A stretch of DNA of 64,000 nt from Ampelomyces quisqualis (Eukaryota > Ascomycota > Dothideomycetes > Pleosporales > Phaeosphaeriaceae). The notes under the pieces were generated by a model. It worked only from the letters and a program-made list of their open reading frames with translations. It was not told where the DNA came from and did no database searches. Of the stretch, positions 1 through 10,678 are shown piece by piece. Location: assembly GCA_018398575.1 (NCBI GenBank), contig JAGTXZ010000018.1, forward strand, positions 310,001 to 374,000, written 5' to 3'. A program made the translations under genes and the position numbers. Position 1 is the first letter of the stretch, and every line of letters begins with the position of its first letter.

Positions 1-851
1 GAGTGAACACTCAATCTATTCAATGAACACACATGACGCAATCTCCACCCCACAACATGATCTACTCCATTCACATCCCCCCCTTTTTTCCTTTTTCCCC
101 CTTCCTTCCCAATTCCCATCCCCCCGTCCCAAAAATCAACCCCCCGCTACTAACCATCCCACACCTGCTCCGACCGCCCCCTCCCCCCCTCTTCCAGAAC
201 CCAACCTAACAGCACCACATTCGCGCCGCCATTCCCTCGGCGCACGAAATCAGGCGCCACGTAGTCAGGGTATTTGACAGCAAGTATCTCCTTCCCTTCC
301 CGTCTTTTTTCCCCCCCCTCTCTCTCTCTCTCTCGTACGTGAAAGCGATGATGGTGACCTAGAGAGGAGAAACCCCCCCCCCCCCCCAAAAAAAAACAAA
401 AAACTAATGTAGTGTGTCTTGTTCCCAACCGCGATTTGCGGCGTGAGCTTTGGGTATTCGGGATGTAAGAGGGTTTTGGCTGTTGGGTTATTAGTACGGC
501 GGTATGGTGGTACAATGTACTCCGTACGGATACACTAGCTTTGGATTTGGACTTGTGGTCAGGGGCGGGGTGGGTGTCTTTGCGGGCAGGGGTGGAGGAT
601 TGAAGGGGGGAAAGTGGGGAAGAAGCTGAGGTGGAGGAAGGATTATGGGTGGATTTCAAGGATGCAGGGAGAATGCGTGGCAAGATGGAGAAGTGGTATC
701 ATTGGAAAGTCATGTTACGATGGAACAAGTCGCGCCGTGCCGTGGAAACGCCGCGCTTTGGAACCAAATCGTTGGGCAGATGGACACCGTAACTCCAATA
801 CGCAACGCAACGCAACAAGATCAATGGAATCTGAACTTGGCAAAGGCACTC
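1..851. other. Gene-free flank with simple-sequence tracts
   Basis: No convincing gene is seen before the stop codon of the gamma-tubulin gene. The stretch holds a C/T-rich segment (about 60-200), a CT dinucleotide run (about 317-334), a poly-C run joined to a poly-A run (about 374-402), and a TACTCCGTAC motif at 518-527. Open frames on both strands here are proline, serine or arginine rich and show no recognisable domain, as expected from biased base composition. Confidence 0.7.
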
Positions 852-2390
852 TTAGCCAAGTCGCTTATCTTCCCCCTCGTCATTGGGTGGTGCCACTTCT
901 TTGGTCAGATAATCGGCGTTCTCTGCCTCCTCGTACTCTTCAATCAAGCCAGTGACGACTTCCTTAGCTTCGTCAAACTCGCCGAGTCCGTCTTTGAAGG
1001 GAGCCTCGCGCTTGTAGGGCTCAAGGAAGGCGTTTCGCTTCCTCAGAGTGTTGTATTGCGCGACTATGCGTTTGAACAATGTAGCGATGCCCGTGTGGTT
1101 GGCAAGCATGAGACCGGACACACGATGGGAAGATTGAACGTATGGCGATTTCTTAGTCAGGGCGACTTGAATGGAGGCTGGTCCCCAGGGGATGAATGTT
1201 GCTAGACGGCGTTCCCGAATGCGCATGAGAGATTTATGCACCTAGAAACGTTAGACGATCTAGTGACCAACTCGAAGGGGCACTTACGTCTGATGGATCA
1301 GCCTCTCCCTGAATGATGTTCAAGATTGACATGTAACAGCTCTTCTTTGTGGGATTGGTCGAGACCATGCGGTTCTTTGGTTGAAGCAGTCTCCTCATGA
1401 CGTCCAAGACTGTGGTTTTGCGCACCGTCTTCGCTTGCTCGACATTCTCGCCCGAGAAAGGCGTGTAGGAAGTCATGAGGAAATGGCAGCGAGGCGTAGG
1501 AATCAGAGATGCGACTATGCCGACCAGATCGTTGTGCATGTAACCTGGATAGCGTAGTGTGGTAGTGCTGGCGGACATGACGGTCGAGACAAGCTGGTTT
1601 GTCTGTTCGAACGAGGGGTTCAGCACGTGCAGTCGGTCCGCAGCGATCTTTGAAAGTGCGCCGTTGTCAAGCACGACCTGAGAGGTCAGCGACGGTGAGG
1701 GGCACGGCACGTGGTATCAACTCACCACCGAGTCTGCATTCTGCGTCAAGCGGCGCATGCTGAGCAAGCTGTTGTACGGCTGCACGACGATGTCGCCTTC
1801 CTGCATGTTCGGAAACACGCTGTACGTCTGGATGAGCTTCTTGGGGAAGCGGTCGTTGAGCCTCTCGAGCATGAACGAGCCCAGGCCCGAGCCGGTTCCG
1901 CCGGCAATCGAATGCAGCATCATGAAGCCCTCCAGCGAGTCGGAGCCGTCGGCCTCGCGATCAATCATGTCCAGAATATCCTCGTGCACCTGCTCGCCCA
2001 TGCTGTATCCCATGCCCCAGTTGTTGCCCGCGCCCGAGCCATCTTTGTGTATGTAGAAGTTCTCGGGGTTGTAGATGTTCCTGTATGGGCTCGACTGGAT
2101 GGCGTTGAGCACGCGCGGCTCCAGATCCAGCAGGATCGCCCGCGGAATGTAGCGCGTGTCGTCTGACTGGTAGAAGAAGACGTCTTTGCGGTCGCCGCCC
2201 TCGGTGGCAAAGTCCTCGAGGTTGCCGTCTCGATTGATGCCGTGCTCTTGACACAGCTGCTGCCAGAACTGCTGCCCGACGCTGTTGCCGCACTGGCCGG
2301 CCTGCAGTGTGATGATTTCTCTGCCACAGACGTCAGCATCGGCGCAGCCGCCTTCTGCGGGCGGCTGGGTGGCGGCGCGTACCTGGGCAT
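852..2390 (-). CDS. Gamma-tubulin
   Basis: Gamma-tubulin, the tubulin that nucleates microtubules at the spindle pole body as part of the gamma-tubulin complex. Four exons (2390-2383, 2320-1726, 1677-1288, 1241-852) give 460 residues, the usual family length. The first exon encodes only MP plus two bases of an Arg codon; splicing restores MPREIITLQAGQCGN. The tubulin GTP-binding loop AGGTGSGLG lies near residue 140, followed by NMQEGDIVVQPYNS and, in the last exons, RRLLQPKNRM and KSPYVQSSHRVSG. These segments fit gamma- rather than alpha- or beta-tubulin. All three introns have GT-AG ends. The upstream gene on the same strand (GDPD) stops only 91 bp before this ATG, so the promoter probably overlaps that gene's 3' end. 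Confidence 0.96.
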
Positions 2391-2481
2391 GGTGTTGTGG
2401 TTGCGGACGTGTAGTGGCCTGTGCTGCTGTGGACGCTCATAGGCTCATTCACGTCATGTTGCCTAGCTAAGCGACTGCACC

Positions 2482-3534
2482 CTATACACCACTGTCCCGT
2501 GCTTGGGACATGATCCAAAACAGCATCTCGTAGACCAAGGCAAAGAAATTCACCCTTGCAATGTCTAGCACATCCTTGGCCCCCAGACCATCTTTCGTGC
2601 CTTGGTGCCAGCTCTTCCGGACCTCCAAGAACAACTTGGGGTCGTCCGTTATCACCCCGTCGAGTCCCTGCCGAATGTCCCATCGCATCCTTGATTCGTC
2701 GTTCACCGTCCACGCGTAAACCGGTCGTTGGTCACACTGGGCCTTGCGAATGAACCATTTGCCCCAGGGGGTCATCAGGACGACCTGCGCCATGTTGAAG
2801 GACACGTTCGGTACAGTGAAGAAGTACGATGCGACCAGCGTGGAGAAGCCAATGTGCGACACGGAGTAGCCGGCCAGATACCGTGAGCACAAGGTCAGAT
2901 ATTTGGCCGCCCAGATTCCGAGTACAATGCGGTTCTGCCATGGCCGATTGGGCGAAGGGGCAACGCTGCGTATCGTGTCACCAATCAACCGCATCACATC
3001 ATCCGCGTCATTGTCGAGCTACCAATAGTCAACACATGGTCGAAACACTTAATAAGGCATGACAAACCTTGATGTCCAATAGCACCCAGATATCTTCCAA
3101 CCCAGGCTGAGCGAGATACTCAAGCAAATCAGCAAGCCGAGGCATTGCCTCATGAGGCTCGTTGAGGGTTCTAAGCTTGCTCAGGAACTCGTAGTCGCAG
3201 TCAATCAGCTTCTCGTCCCGGCCGAAGCAACGCTTCAAGTCTTTGTCCTAGCATATCTTAGCGACCCATCATCAGCGGCATGGCTCGGTCAGCCTACGTG
3301 AGATAAGACGACTATACCATCTTTCGACAGATGTATATCCGTCTCAAGTGCCTCAGCGCCCACGTTTACTGCGCCTTGAAAAGCACCCATGGTGTTCTCC
3401 GGAAACATGGCCTTGTACCCTCGATGAGCAATAACCTGCGGTTTTCGCACTCCTGAGACATCTTTTCGCGCAAACGCAAATGATGCTGTGGCCGCGTCAG
3501 TACATGCTGGCCTACGCATAATCTCGACTTTCAT
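2482..3534 (-). CDS. Glycerophosphodiester phosphodiesterase, Pgc1-like
   Basis: GDPD-family phospholipase, closest in appearance to the yeast phosphatidylglycerol phospholipase C Pgc1, which degrades phosphatidylglycerol. Exons 3534-3298, 3247-3068 and 3018-2482 give 317 residues. The catalytic signature is visible: HRGYKAMFPENTM, then ETDIHLSKDG with the Glu and Asp metal ligands, and the second His in VLSHDKD, whose codons are split by the first intron. WVLLDIK and GVITDDP complete the TIM-barrel pattern. A hydrophobic C-terminal segment (FFALVYEMLFWIM) suggests a membrane or lipid-droplet anchor. The start is uncertain: a second ATG lies at 3519, and the frame stays open further upstream without family-like sequence. 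Confidence 0.88.
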
Positions 3535-4817
3535 ACTTGTAGGAAATTCTCTCCCAGGACCCAACAAGGGCTGCTCGACTATCTTGTCAAGCTGCCTTGT
3601 GAGGCCTTCGAATACAGGCGGTACACCCAGTACCATATTTTCGATGAGGGGTGTTTGCACGTCAAGCGCGTGGTCATGTTCTTGTTCAACCATGGCCGAA
3701 TGCCCCGCGGACCCCTCGGTAGACTGGCGTTAGCACGAGTGAAGACGGGCTTTTCGGAATTAAGCCAGCGACGCCGCGAACACAACGCGCGTATAACGGG
3801 GAATACGTTCTGCATCCTAAGATGCGGACGGTTCACGTTTACATAGAAGCACCCGCAAGTCACCATGCACTGCGGGACAGGAGACTTGTAGCTGTGCCCA
3901 TGTCAGATTCATTGCCAAAAGCGACACACGGCCATCCACATCTGGCCGCAAAGTCGGTCTGCTAGGACCATCTGGATCCGCATTGGTCGAGTGCTAACGC
4001 TAAGCTTGTACCGAGGGAGTTGCAGGTCCCGGCACCACACACCAACCAGTCGCACAAGTCCCTGCCTGCAGCGGGAAGTGTATCAGCCGTTGCAGTGCAG
4101 GGAAATCCCATGGCAAATTCCGATTACAGAGACAAGCACGGATTTCCACTATCAAGGACCGGACATTCTGCACAAGCGTGAGAAAATGCGCCCCTTGCAC
4201 TTTTGACGCCAGCGCTCGGAAATTGCTCCGATCACATGACCATGAGCCGCAACCGGATCATCGCCGCTAGCCTCCTGGTCTTGGCAAAAACAAATCACCC
4301 CTGCCACCAAGACGAATGACCAAACATGTCCCGCTGCATCCTGCCAGCTGTTCACTCCGTACACACTGCCCTTACACATCCCATAGTCTATTACGCGAGT
4401 GCAATCCTTTTGTTCGAATCAACAGAAAGACATAAATACGAGTACCGTGTTTTAGCCGCTTGCCTGTGGAGTACTCCGTACTGTATCTAGTTGTGCCAGC
4501 CACGTGCGGAGTACTCCGTACAAACACTCCAATCCTCGTCCAGACTTCATTTCGTCCATGCGTGAATACACACACAAGCTATCCGTATCGTGTACAGACT
4601 CAGAGTACAACACGTCGGCTTGATAGACTTGAAAAGGGTAATTGCGGAGCTTTTCATTGTGCTTTGGGTAGAGACTTTTGCTGGCGCTATCATGCATCTG
4701 GCATTACATCCTCGTGTCTACTTCGTGCTTCAAGAGCTTATGCCACCACGTCTTGTAGCCATCCGAGCTTTCTCGTCCAGTGCCTTGAACATGGTCGCAT
4801 CACCCGCGCTGCGACTT
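3535..4817. other. Intergenic region with paired palindromic motif
   Basis: No supported gene. The notable feature is the 14-mer GGAGTACTCCGTAC, present twice in the same orientation at 4468-4481 and 4508-4521, with a related CACTCCGTAC at 4353-4362. The core GGAGTACTCC is a perfect palindrome. The region lies between the GDPD start and the 3' end of the epsilon-COP gene. Confidence 0.6.
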
Positions 4818-5896
4818 TTACGTCGCGACCTCGAATTTCGGCGCGTACTTGGCCGCAGCCTTTTCAAACTCGCCCTTTTTTTCCTTCCAATCCCGCAGCG
4901 CCCTGTGCTCGCCATCCGCCGCTGCCAACTGCTCCTTCAACACGGCGGTCTCGCTTGACTTGCCCAGCAGCGTGTTCAGCACGACCAGATTCGCAATCGT
5001 GTCCGCACTCTTGGGGTCAATGGCAATGGCTTGTTGCAGCGCAGCTTCGGCTTCGGGGAGGCGGCCGAGATGCAGTTCGGACACGGCCTGTGCGACGAGC
5101 GAGTGTGGGGATTGGGATTGTGAGGTTTGCGCGAGTTCCTCGAAGACGTAGAATGCGGATTGGTATTTGTCACCGCCCTGTGAACAATATTAGTCTTGTC
5201 GCTGCGGGTGAATCAAGCGTGTGAACATGTACCTCTCGCATGCCGACCCATGATTCGGCAATGTTGACAAGGAGGCTGTCTTGGGCCCATTTGCGAGCGC
5301 GTTGGGCTTCTTTGGACGCGAGGTCTGTGCGGTTTTGGCTGAGGTGGATTTGTACAATCAGAGCTACACTGTTGGGCCGTTAGCTATGCTATGCTTGATC
5401 TTACAATGTCATGTTTTATTCCGCCGAAGAGTGCACGTGTACGTACGCATCCAAGCTGCCCTGATGTTTGCTCAGCAGCGCCAATGCTTCTTCTGTCTCC
5501 CCCGCCTTCTCCAGCATAATTCCCCCAAGCAGCTGCACGTTTAGGTTGTCCTGGCCATGTTGCTCGGCCAGATTTTTCGCCTGGGAAAGCACGTCCTTGC
5601 CCTGTTCTTGGTCTGCTAACAGCTTGACCGCAATGAGGTCTGGCGTCTTCTCGCTCGCGAGTTCGGCGGACACGTCTTTCGCTTGGCCGAGAGCGATTTT
5701 GGATCGCAATTGGAGAACGCGTACGGGCAGAGCGTTGCTTGAGGAAAAGGAAGACGTATCGAAGTCGAGGACTTGTTGAAATGCGCCAGCGTGGAAAGCT
5801 GAGTGGACGTTTATGAGCTCTGGAGCGTAGGTTAGCGGGTATATTTGGGAAAGCGAAATGGGGTCTCGTACCTCCTTCTGGCGAGTATGGGTCCAT
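4818..5896 (-). CDS. SEC28: Coatomer subunit epsilon (epsilon-COP)
   Basis: Epsilon subunit of the COPI coat, which supports retrograde Golgi-to-ER transport. Four exons (5896-5872, 5819-5447, 5368-5233, 5177-4818) give 297 residues, the expected size. The N-terminus reads MDPYSPEGELINVHSAFHAG after splicing. The protein is a chain of helical TPR-like repeats: LLGGIMLEKAGETEEALALL, then AVSELHLGRLPEAEAALQQA with the typical small/large pattern, then DPKSADTIANLVVLNTLLGK. The splice sites are fixed by codon phase: exon 2 ends in GAT GC and exon 3 resumes with T GTA GCT CTG, giving DAVALIVQIHL. Frames on the opposite strand are shadows. Confidence 0.93.
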
Positions 5897-6223
5897 AGCG
5901 ATGACAATGGAGTAGTGTGGCAGAGCAAATTAGGTGGTAAGGCAGCAAATCCAAGGTCGTGGGGTGGTAGCCGTGCCGGTGGTGAAGCCCCGAACATGTG
6001 GCGCGTTGAGACCCTGAATGCGTCTGCCTGATTGGCTACAGAAATACACCCAAGAAGTTGCGAATCAGTTATTTCATGTTCAAGTACTCCGTAGAGTCCG
6101 TACGTGTCTGCAAATTTGGTTAATTGTTTTTAATGGAATCTATGGCTATATTTTGATCGGGACATTGAATAAGAGCGAAATCGCATGTGAACCCTTTTGG
6201 CAGGCGCTCTTCCCAAATCCCAC
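5897..6223. other. Intergenic: epsilon-COP promoter and methyltransferase 3' flank
   Basis: Upstream region of the epsilon-COP gene and downstream region of the methyltransferase. It contains a GTACTCCGTA motif at 6084-6093 followed directly by AGTCCGTAC. No gene is seen. Confidence 0.6.
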
Positions 6224-7153
6224 CTACAGTCTGCGCATGTTGAAGGTCAATAACCTAGTTCCAGCAGGCACAATTTTGGTATTCATCCTCTTGGTCACAT
6301 CTTCGTCCCCCAGAAAAGACTCGATTTCCCACTTGGTGCCGGTCTTGTCGCCTACTTGCTTCCACAATTCAGCCCACGACTCTGAATTGTGCCAGTAAGA
6401 ATTGAGGCTGGGAAGAGGGCCAGCTTGTGGCATGCTACCTTGCCTGCCAAATACCATGACCCCTGGCTCTGATCTGAGCAGCTCAACCACCCTCTTTGCT
6501 GCTTTTACCTGGCCGTTCCAGTCAAACAGATGGAAGAATGACGCTGTGTGTACCAGACCGAGCTTCCCATCGAGCTCCTTCAAGCCCGAGTCGTTATCGA
6601 AGACATCAGCTTCGATGAACGTGGTACTCAAACATTCTTTGTCGAGGAATAAATCGTAGCCAATGTCCCAGAATTCCTTCTTGAGAACAGATCCATACAT
6701 ATTCTCTGGAGGCGCGCCGTCATGAGCGAGCTTGCGAATGTCCTGGCCCATACAGCAGCCAATGTCCAGGTGTTTCTCGCCATGCTTGATACGCTGGAGT
6801 ACTTCTTTGTAAACCGGTGACTCGACGACGCTCAAGTTCAGGAAGCCCCAGTTACCAACGCAAGGATACGGGAACACCTTGAATGCTTCATCGCGCTAAG
6901 TCCTCGTTAGGTTCAGACGATTGAACATGAGAAGCAAGCTCACGATTTTTCGAATGTGTGCCTCAATTTCAGCGGGCGCGACGTGACTGTAGGTTTCGAA
7001 CAGGTTTCTGGTATGAGGCTTGATCTCGGTGAGATCCTTCCTATACCACGGGAGAAGCCCAGGTTCATCAATATACTGCTTCGTTTCAACAATTTGTGCG
7101 AGCTTCTTGTGCATCTCCGACATGGAACCCTTTGTAGAAGCGTCTTGGGCCAT
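6224..7153 (-). CDS. Class I SAM-dependent methyltransferase (fungal secondary-metabolism type)
   Basis: Predicted S-adenosylmethionine-dependent methyltransferase of 293 residues. Exons 7153-6944 and 6895-6224 are separated by a 48-nt GT-AG intron; splicing joins HIRKI to RDEAFKVFPYPCVGNWGF, a conserved stretch in fungal methyltransferases of meroterpenoid and polyketide clusters (AusD-like). SAM-binding motif I is HLDIGCCMGQDIRKLA, and a post-I acidic residue follows in FIEADVFD. VHTASFFHLFDW and MVFGRQGSM match motifs II-III of the fold. There is no signal peptide. No PKS, NRPS or terpene cyclase is nearby, so this looks like an orphan enzyme and its substrate cannot be inferred. It diverges from the spermidine synthase gene across about 770 bp. 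The family assignment is recognition by motif; the exact subfamily is tentative. Confidence 0.85.
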
Positions 7154-7922
7154 TGTTGTCAACTGAAGTGATGGTGATTGAGGTTGTGTATGAGACAAGA
7201 GATATATGAGGCGTAGTCGTCGCGTTGCTTTCGCGGCAAACGTCACCCTCGTTCTGAGATATAGAATTGAACCCCCGATTTAGGCCACCCTCACAGCAAA
7301 TCTGCAGAAGCCTGGGCCTGTAAGACAGATGCATCGCGCCAAATGCCTCGCTTTCTGGGTCAGTGTACAGTCTTTAAGCTCCCGACTGCAAGGTTCATTC
7401 CGGCTGTCAGCGTACTGCTTCAATTCAATCAGAATCCCGACCAGCCGAGTACACAATATTTTACAGGCGTCGTTAAATAGAGGCCTTGAGCATAACGGGC
7501 TAGGTGAATTGATGCTTAGGATCAGCAGAGCATTCAGTGCAGAGTGCAGCTCATGGTACGGGTGTATCGGTACGCCATGGTGGTGACACAGCGATTGCAG
7601 TCGTCTCCGTGTAGCTTCAGTAGTCATCTAAATCGCAGCGAAGCATGCCGCAGGGCAAAAAAGTCACCGAGCTCTGGTCGGGGGATGACTCGGTTGGGCC
7701 TTCCCTATTTAGGTAGCGGGGGTGATGGTGGGGCAGGGACGGCGCGCATGGAAAAAGTGTGTTTGCGGCCCAAGTCGAAAAACCGCGCAAGCAATTGACA
7801 CCGCAAATCTGAAGCTGCCTATAAGTGTCTCAAGGCGCCTCATCCCTTTTTCTCTCTGCAAACGCTACTCGACTTCAGTACCCAGACTTTCCTACCCCAT
7901 TTCTCCCTCCCACAAATTCAAT
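7154..7922. promoter_or_regulatory. Divergent promoter region, methyltransferase / spermidine synthase
   Basis: Shared upstream region of two divergently transcribed genes. On the plus side there is a pyrimidine-rich leader (about 7840-7915, CT and TTTC runs) ending just before the spermidine synthase ATG, typical of highly expressed fungal genes. No defined operator is recognised. Confidence 0.5.
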
Positions 7923-9015
7923 ATGCCCGCTATTGAGCACCCCACCATCAAGGGTAAGCAAGCTCTACACATCAGAATCATTGTACGGTCCCAATTGACA
8001 CTGTTCGTGCTAGATGGCTGGTTCCGCGAGATCTCCAACATGTGGCCCGGCCAGGCCATGACCCTCAAGGTCAAGGAGGTCATCCACCACGAGAAGAGCA
8101 AGTACCAGGATGTCCTCATCTTCGAATCGACCGACTACGGCATGGTTCTTGTCCTCGACAACGTCATCCAGTGCACCGAACGCGATGAGTTCTCGTACGC
8201 TACGCCCACAAAAAGAAGGGCCCAGTGGCTAATGCCAGAGTAGCTACCAGGAAATGATCACCCACTTGGCCATGAACGCCCACCCCAACCCTGAAAAGGT
8301 TTTGGTCATTGGCGGTGGCGATGGTGGGGTCCTCCGTGAGGTCGTCAAGCACGACTGCGTCAAAGAGGCTGTTCTCTGCGACATCGACGAGGCTGTCATC
8401 CGCCTCTCCAAGCAATACCTTCCCGGAATGTCTGTCGGCTTCGAGCACCCCAAGACGCAGACCATTGTAGGCGATGGCTTCAAGTTCCTCGAAGACAAGA
8501 AGGGCCAATTCGACGTCATCATCACCGACTCGAGTGATCCAGAGGGTCCCGCAGAGGCTCTCTTCCAGAAGGCGTACTTTGAGCTCCTCAATGGTGCCCT
8601 CCGTGAGGGTGGTGTCATTACTACGCAAGGTTGTAAGCCCTCTCCTAGCCCTTCAGTCACTGCATTTTCTTCGTGTATGCAACCACGCACTGATGAGGTG
8701 CAAAGAAGAATTGGCGCTAACATACTTGCTTGCATAGCTGAGAACCAATGGCTCCACATGCCGCTCATCGTAAACCTCAAGAAGGCCTGCAAGGAGGTCT
8801 TCCCCAACGTCGAATACGGCTACACCACGATCCCCACCTACCCATCTGGACAAATTGGTTTCATGGTCTGCAGCAAGGACGCCAACCGCGACCTCAAGAA
8901 GCCGCTCCGCAGCTGGGCACCTGAGGAGGAGGAACAGCTATGCAGGTACTACAGCAAGGAGATCCACGAGGCAGCCTTCGTTCTGCCCACTTTCGCGCGC
9001 AAGGCTCTCCAATAG
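7923..9015 (+). CDS. SPE3: Spermidine synthase
   Basis: Aminopropyltransferase that converts putrescine and decarboxylated SAM to spermidine in the cytosol. Exons 7923-7953, 8014-8194, 8244-8629 and 8738-9015 total 876 nt and encode 291 residues, the family length. After splicing the start reads MPAIEHPTIKDGWFREIS. The nucleotide-binding motif VLVIGGGDGGVLREVVKH lies near residue 95; DVIITDSSDPEGPAEALF carries the catalytic Asp and substrate loop; TTQAENQWLH and YGYTTIPTYPSGQIGFM are conserved C-terminal blocks. The intron at 8195 restores the codon in FSYQEMITH. All three introns have GT-AG ends. Confidence 0.96.
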
Positions 9016-10678
9016 AGTACCCCAGAGACGTTTGCTCGAGAGATAGCTTTTCTCCACGGAGTACATCACGATTGATACCACGATTTACGAACGGTCGACC
9101 AAGAATTACCGAAGCTATGCATATCTTGATAGATCGGCAATAACACAAGATTTCCATACCTCAGTATTCGCACCTTCTGCGTGCATTGGCTTTCCTGTTC
9201 TCGATTGCACAGCATGACCAAGCCACAAATACACGACCCAATTTTGACCAATAGCGTTTGCGTAATGCTCGAGAGTAACAAGACTGACGATTTTGAGACT
9301 CTGCAGAACGAACGGCAGCGAATGACTTGGAACCGTGAATGGCTTTACACATAGCTTGGCGGCCCGGCACTGTCAAGCGGTACTTGATTGTCAGAGCCAG
9401 ATCTTGGGATGATGTATCGAGATGCCGATTGCGTCGAGCCCTCGATGGGTCAGTGCCATGCGCGAGTTTCAGTACACCGCCTCAGGCAGGCATGAAGAGA
9501 ATTGGACGGAAATTTCTCATACATTTTCCAATACATGGACAAAGCGATTCAGGAATCAGGAGAAATGTGTCCACTCCTAAACATTCCTTCGTGCCGCTCC
9601 TCCCGCCTTCCTTCCAGCCTCCTGAGTCCTGTCGCATGTCATCGAGTGGTGTATGATGGTGCCGCCTGCACCTGCCCGTGGCAGAATACGATTCAAAAGG
9701 ACACAGGGATAGTCTCCCTCGGCCTGTTTCGTCTCTTGCAGACTGTGATTTGCTCTGGTTTAACACGGGTTATGCGGCACGTATGCATGAGTTTTGTGCA
9801 GAATGAAGCTCAATGGTTGCATCGCTCTCGCTTTCTCGACCCGCTCTACGGAGTATGTAGTGTCATGTTGATGAGTGAGACTGTTGGTGTAAAGTTAGGT
9901 TAGAGAGGCGAGATGTACTCGGTACGGGGGAGGAAGCTCGCTAACGAATGCTGGCCAGTTGTGAAGGCTCACGAACACTGACAGCATTGGCCGAAATCCA
10001 AACAGTGCACCAGGGAGACATGCGGCCAGGTGCATACTGTGTATAGGTATCCCACGTCCGCGGTGTTCTGTTCTGCCCGGCATTTCCACGTTGTGTGGAG
10101 GTCCGAAGGAGGCCCACAGGCTTGTCACTTGTGACGTTTGAGGTGTCACGTACCCCCAGTTGGGCTAGCCGTCAGGTACTTGCGGTGCTTCTGTTTGAGA
10201 CTGGCGCGTACATAGAATCGCGACAATGTGGCTTGCGGGTCTTCAAGAGACAGGAGTCAGGACTCAGGATGTCGCGCAGATGCCAAAGTGAATATAGGCT
10301 CGCTGCATCGCGTCTCCGGCCGCCGTCACGCCTCACAATTTCGCACCTCCTTCCAGTCTTCGCCGTACACGGCCTGGGGTCACGACCATTTGCACCTTTT
10401 TCTTTGTGTTCTCCGGTCGTTGTAGCAACATCGCATTCACGCCGCCGCCTTGTCGTCAGTCACGCCCATGCTGTAGCCACCGCTCACCACTCCTTCTCTA
10501 CCGTGAATCGTGAAGTGCCTGGAGCATTGAGATTCGGCTCTACAGATCCACGCGTCTGGCTACGTGACAACTTTGCGCTGTCCATATTTGTCCGCGGCAT
10601 TTCCCACCGGACCGTCGATTGCATAATCAGGTACGCTTTTGTATTGGCGCGCATACAGCAGGCTTCACGCAAGCGACA
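9016..10678. other. Long intergenic region upstream of NAD kinase
   Basis: No gene recognised in 1.66 kb. TACTCCGTA-type motifs occur at about 9055-9064 (CACGGAGTAC) and 9847-9855 (TACGGAGTA). A long plus-strand frame (10095-10886) enters the NAD kinase gene out of frame and lacks any domain. The last few hundred bases probably contain the NAD kinase promoter and 5' UTR. Confidence 0.55.

Noticed and set aside
150..683. 177-codon minus-strand frame at the window start
   Set aside because: Runs through simple-sequence poly-C and CT tracts; no homology visible.
6224..9015. Secondary-metabolite cluster
   Set aside because: Only one tailoring-type methyltransferase is present; no backbone synthase or cluster regulator is adjacent.
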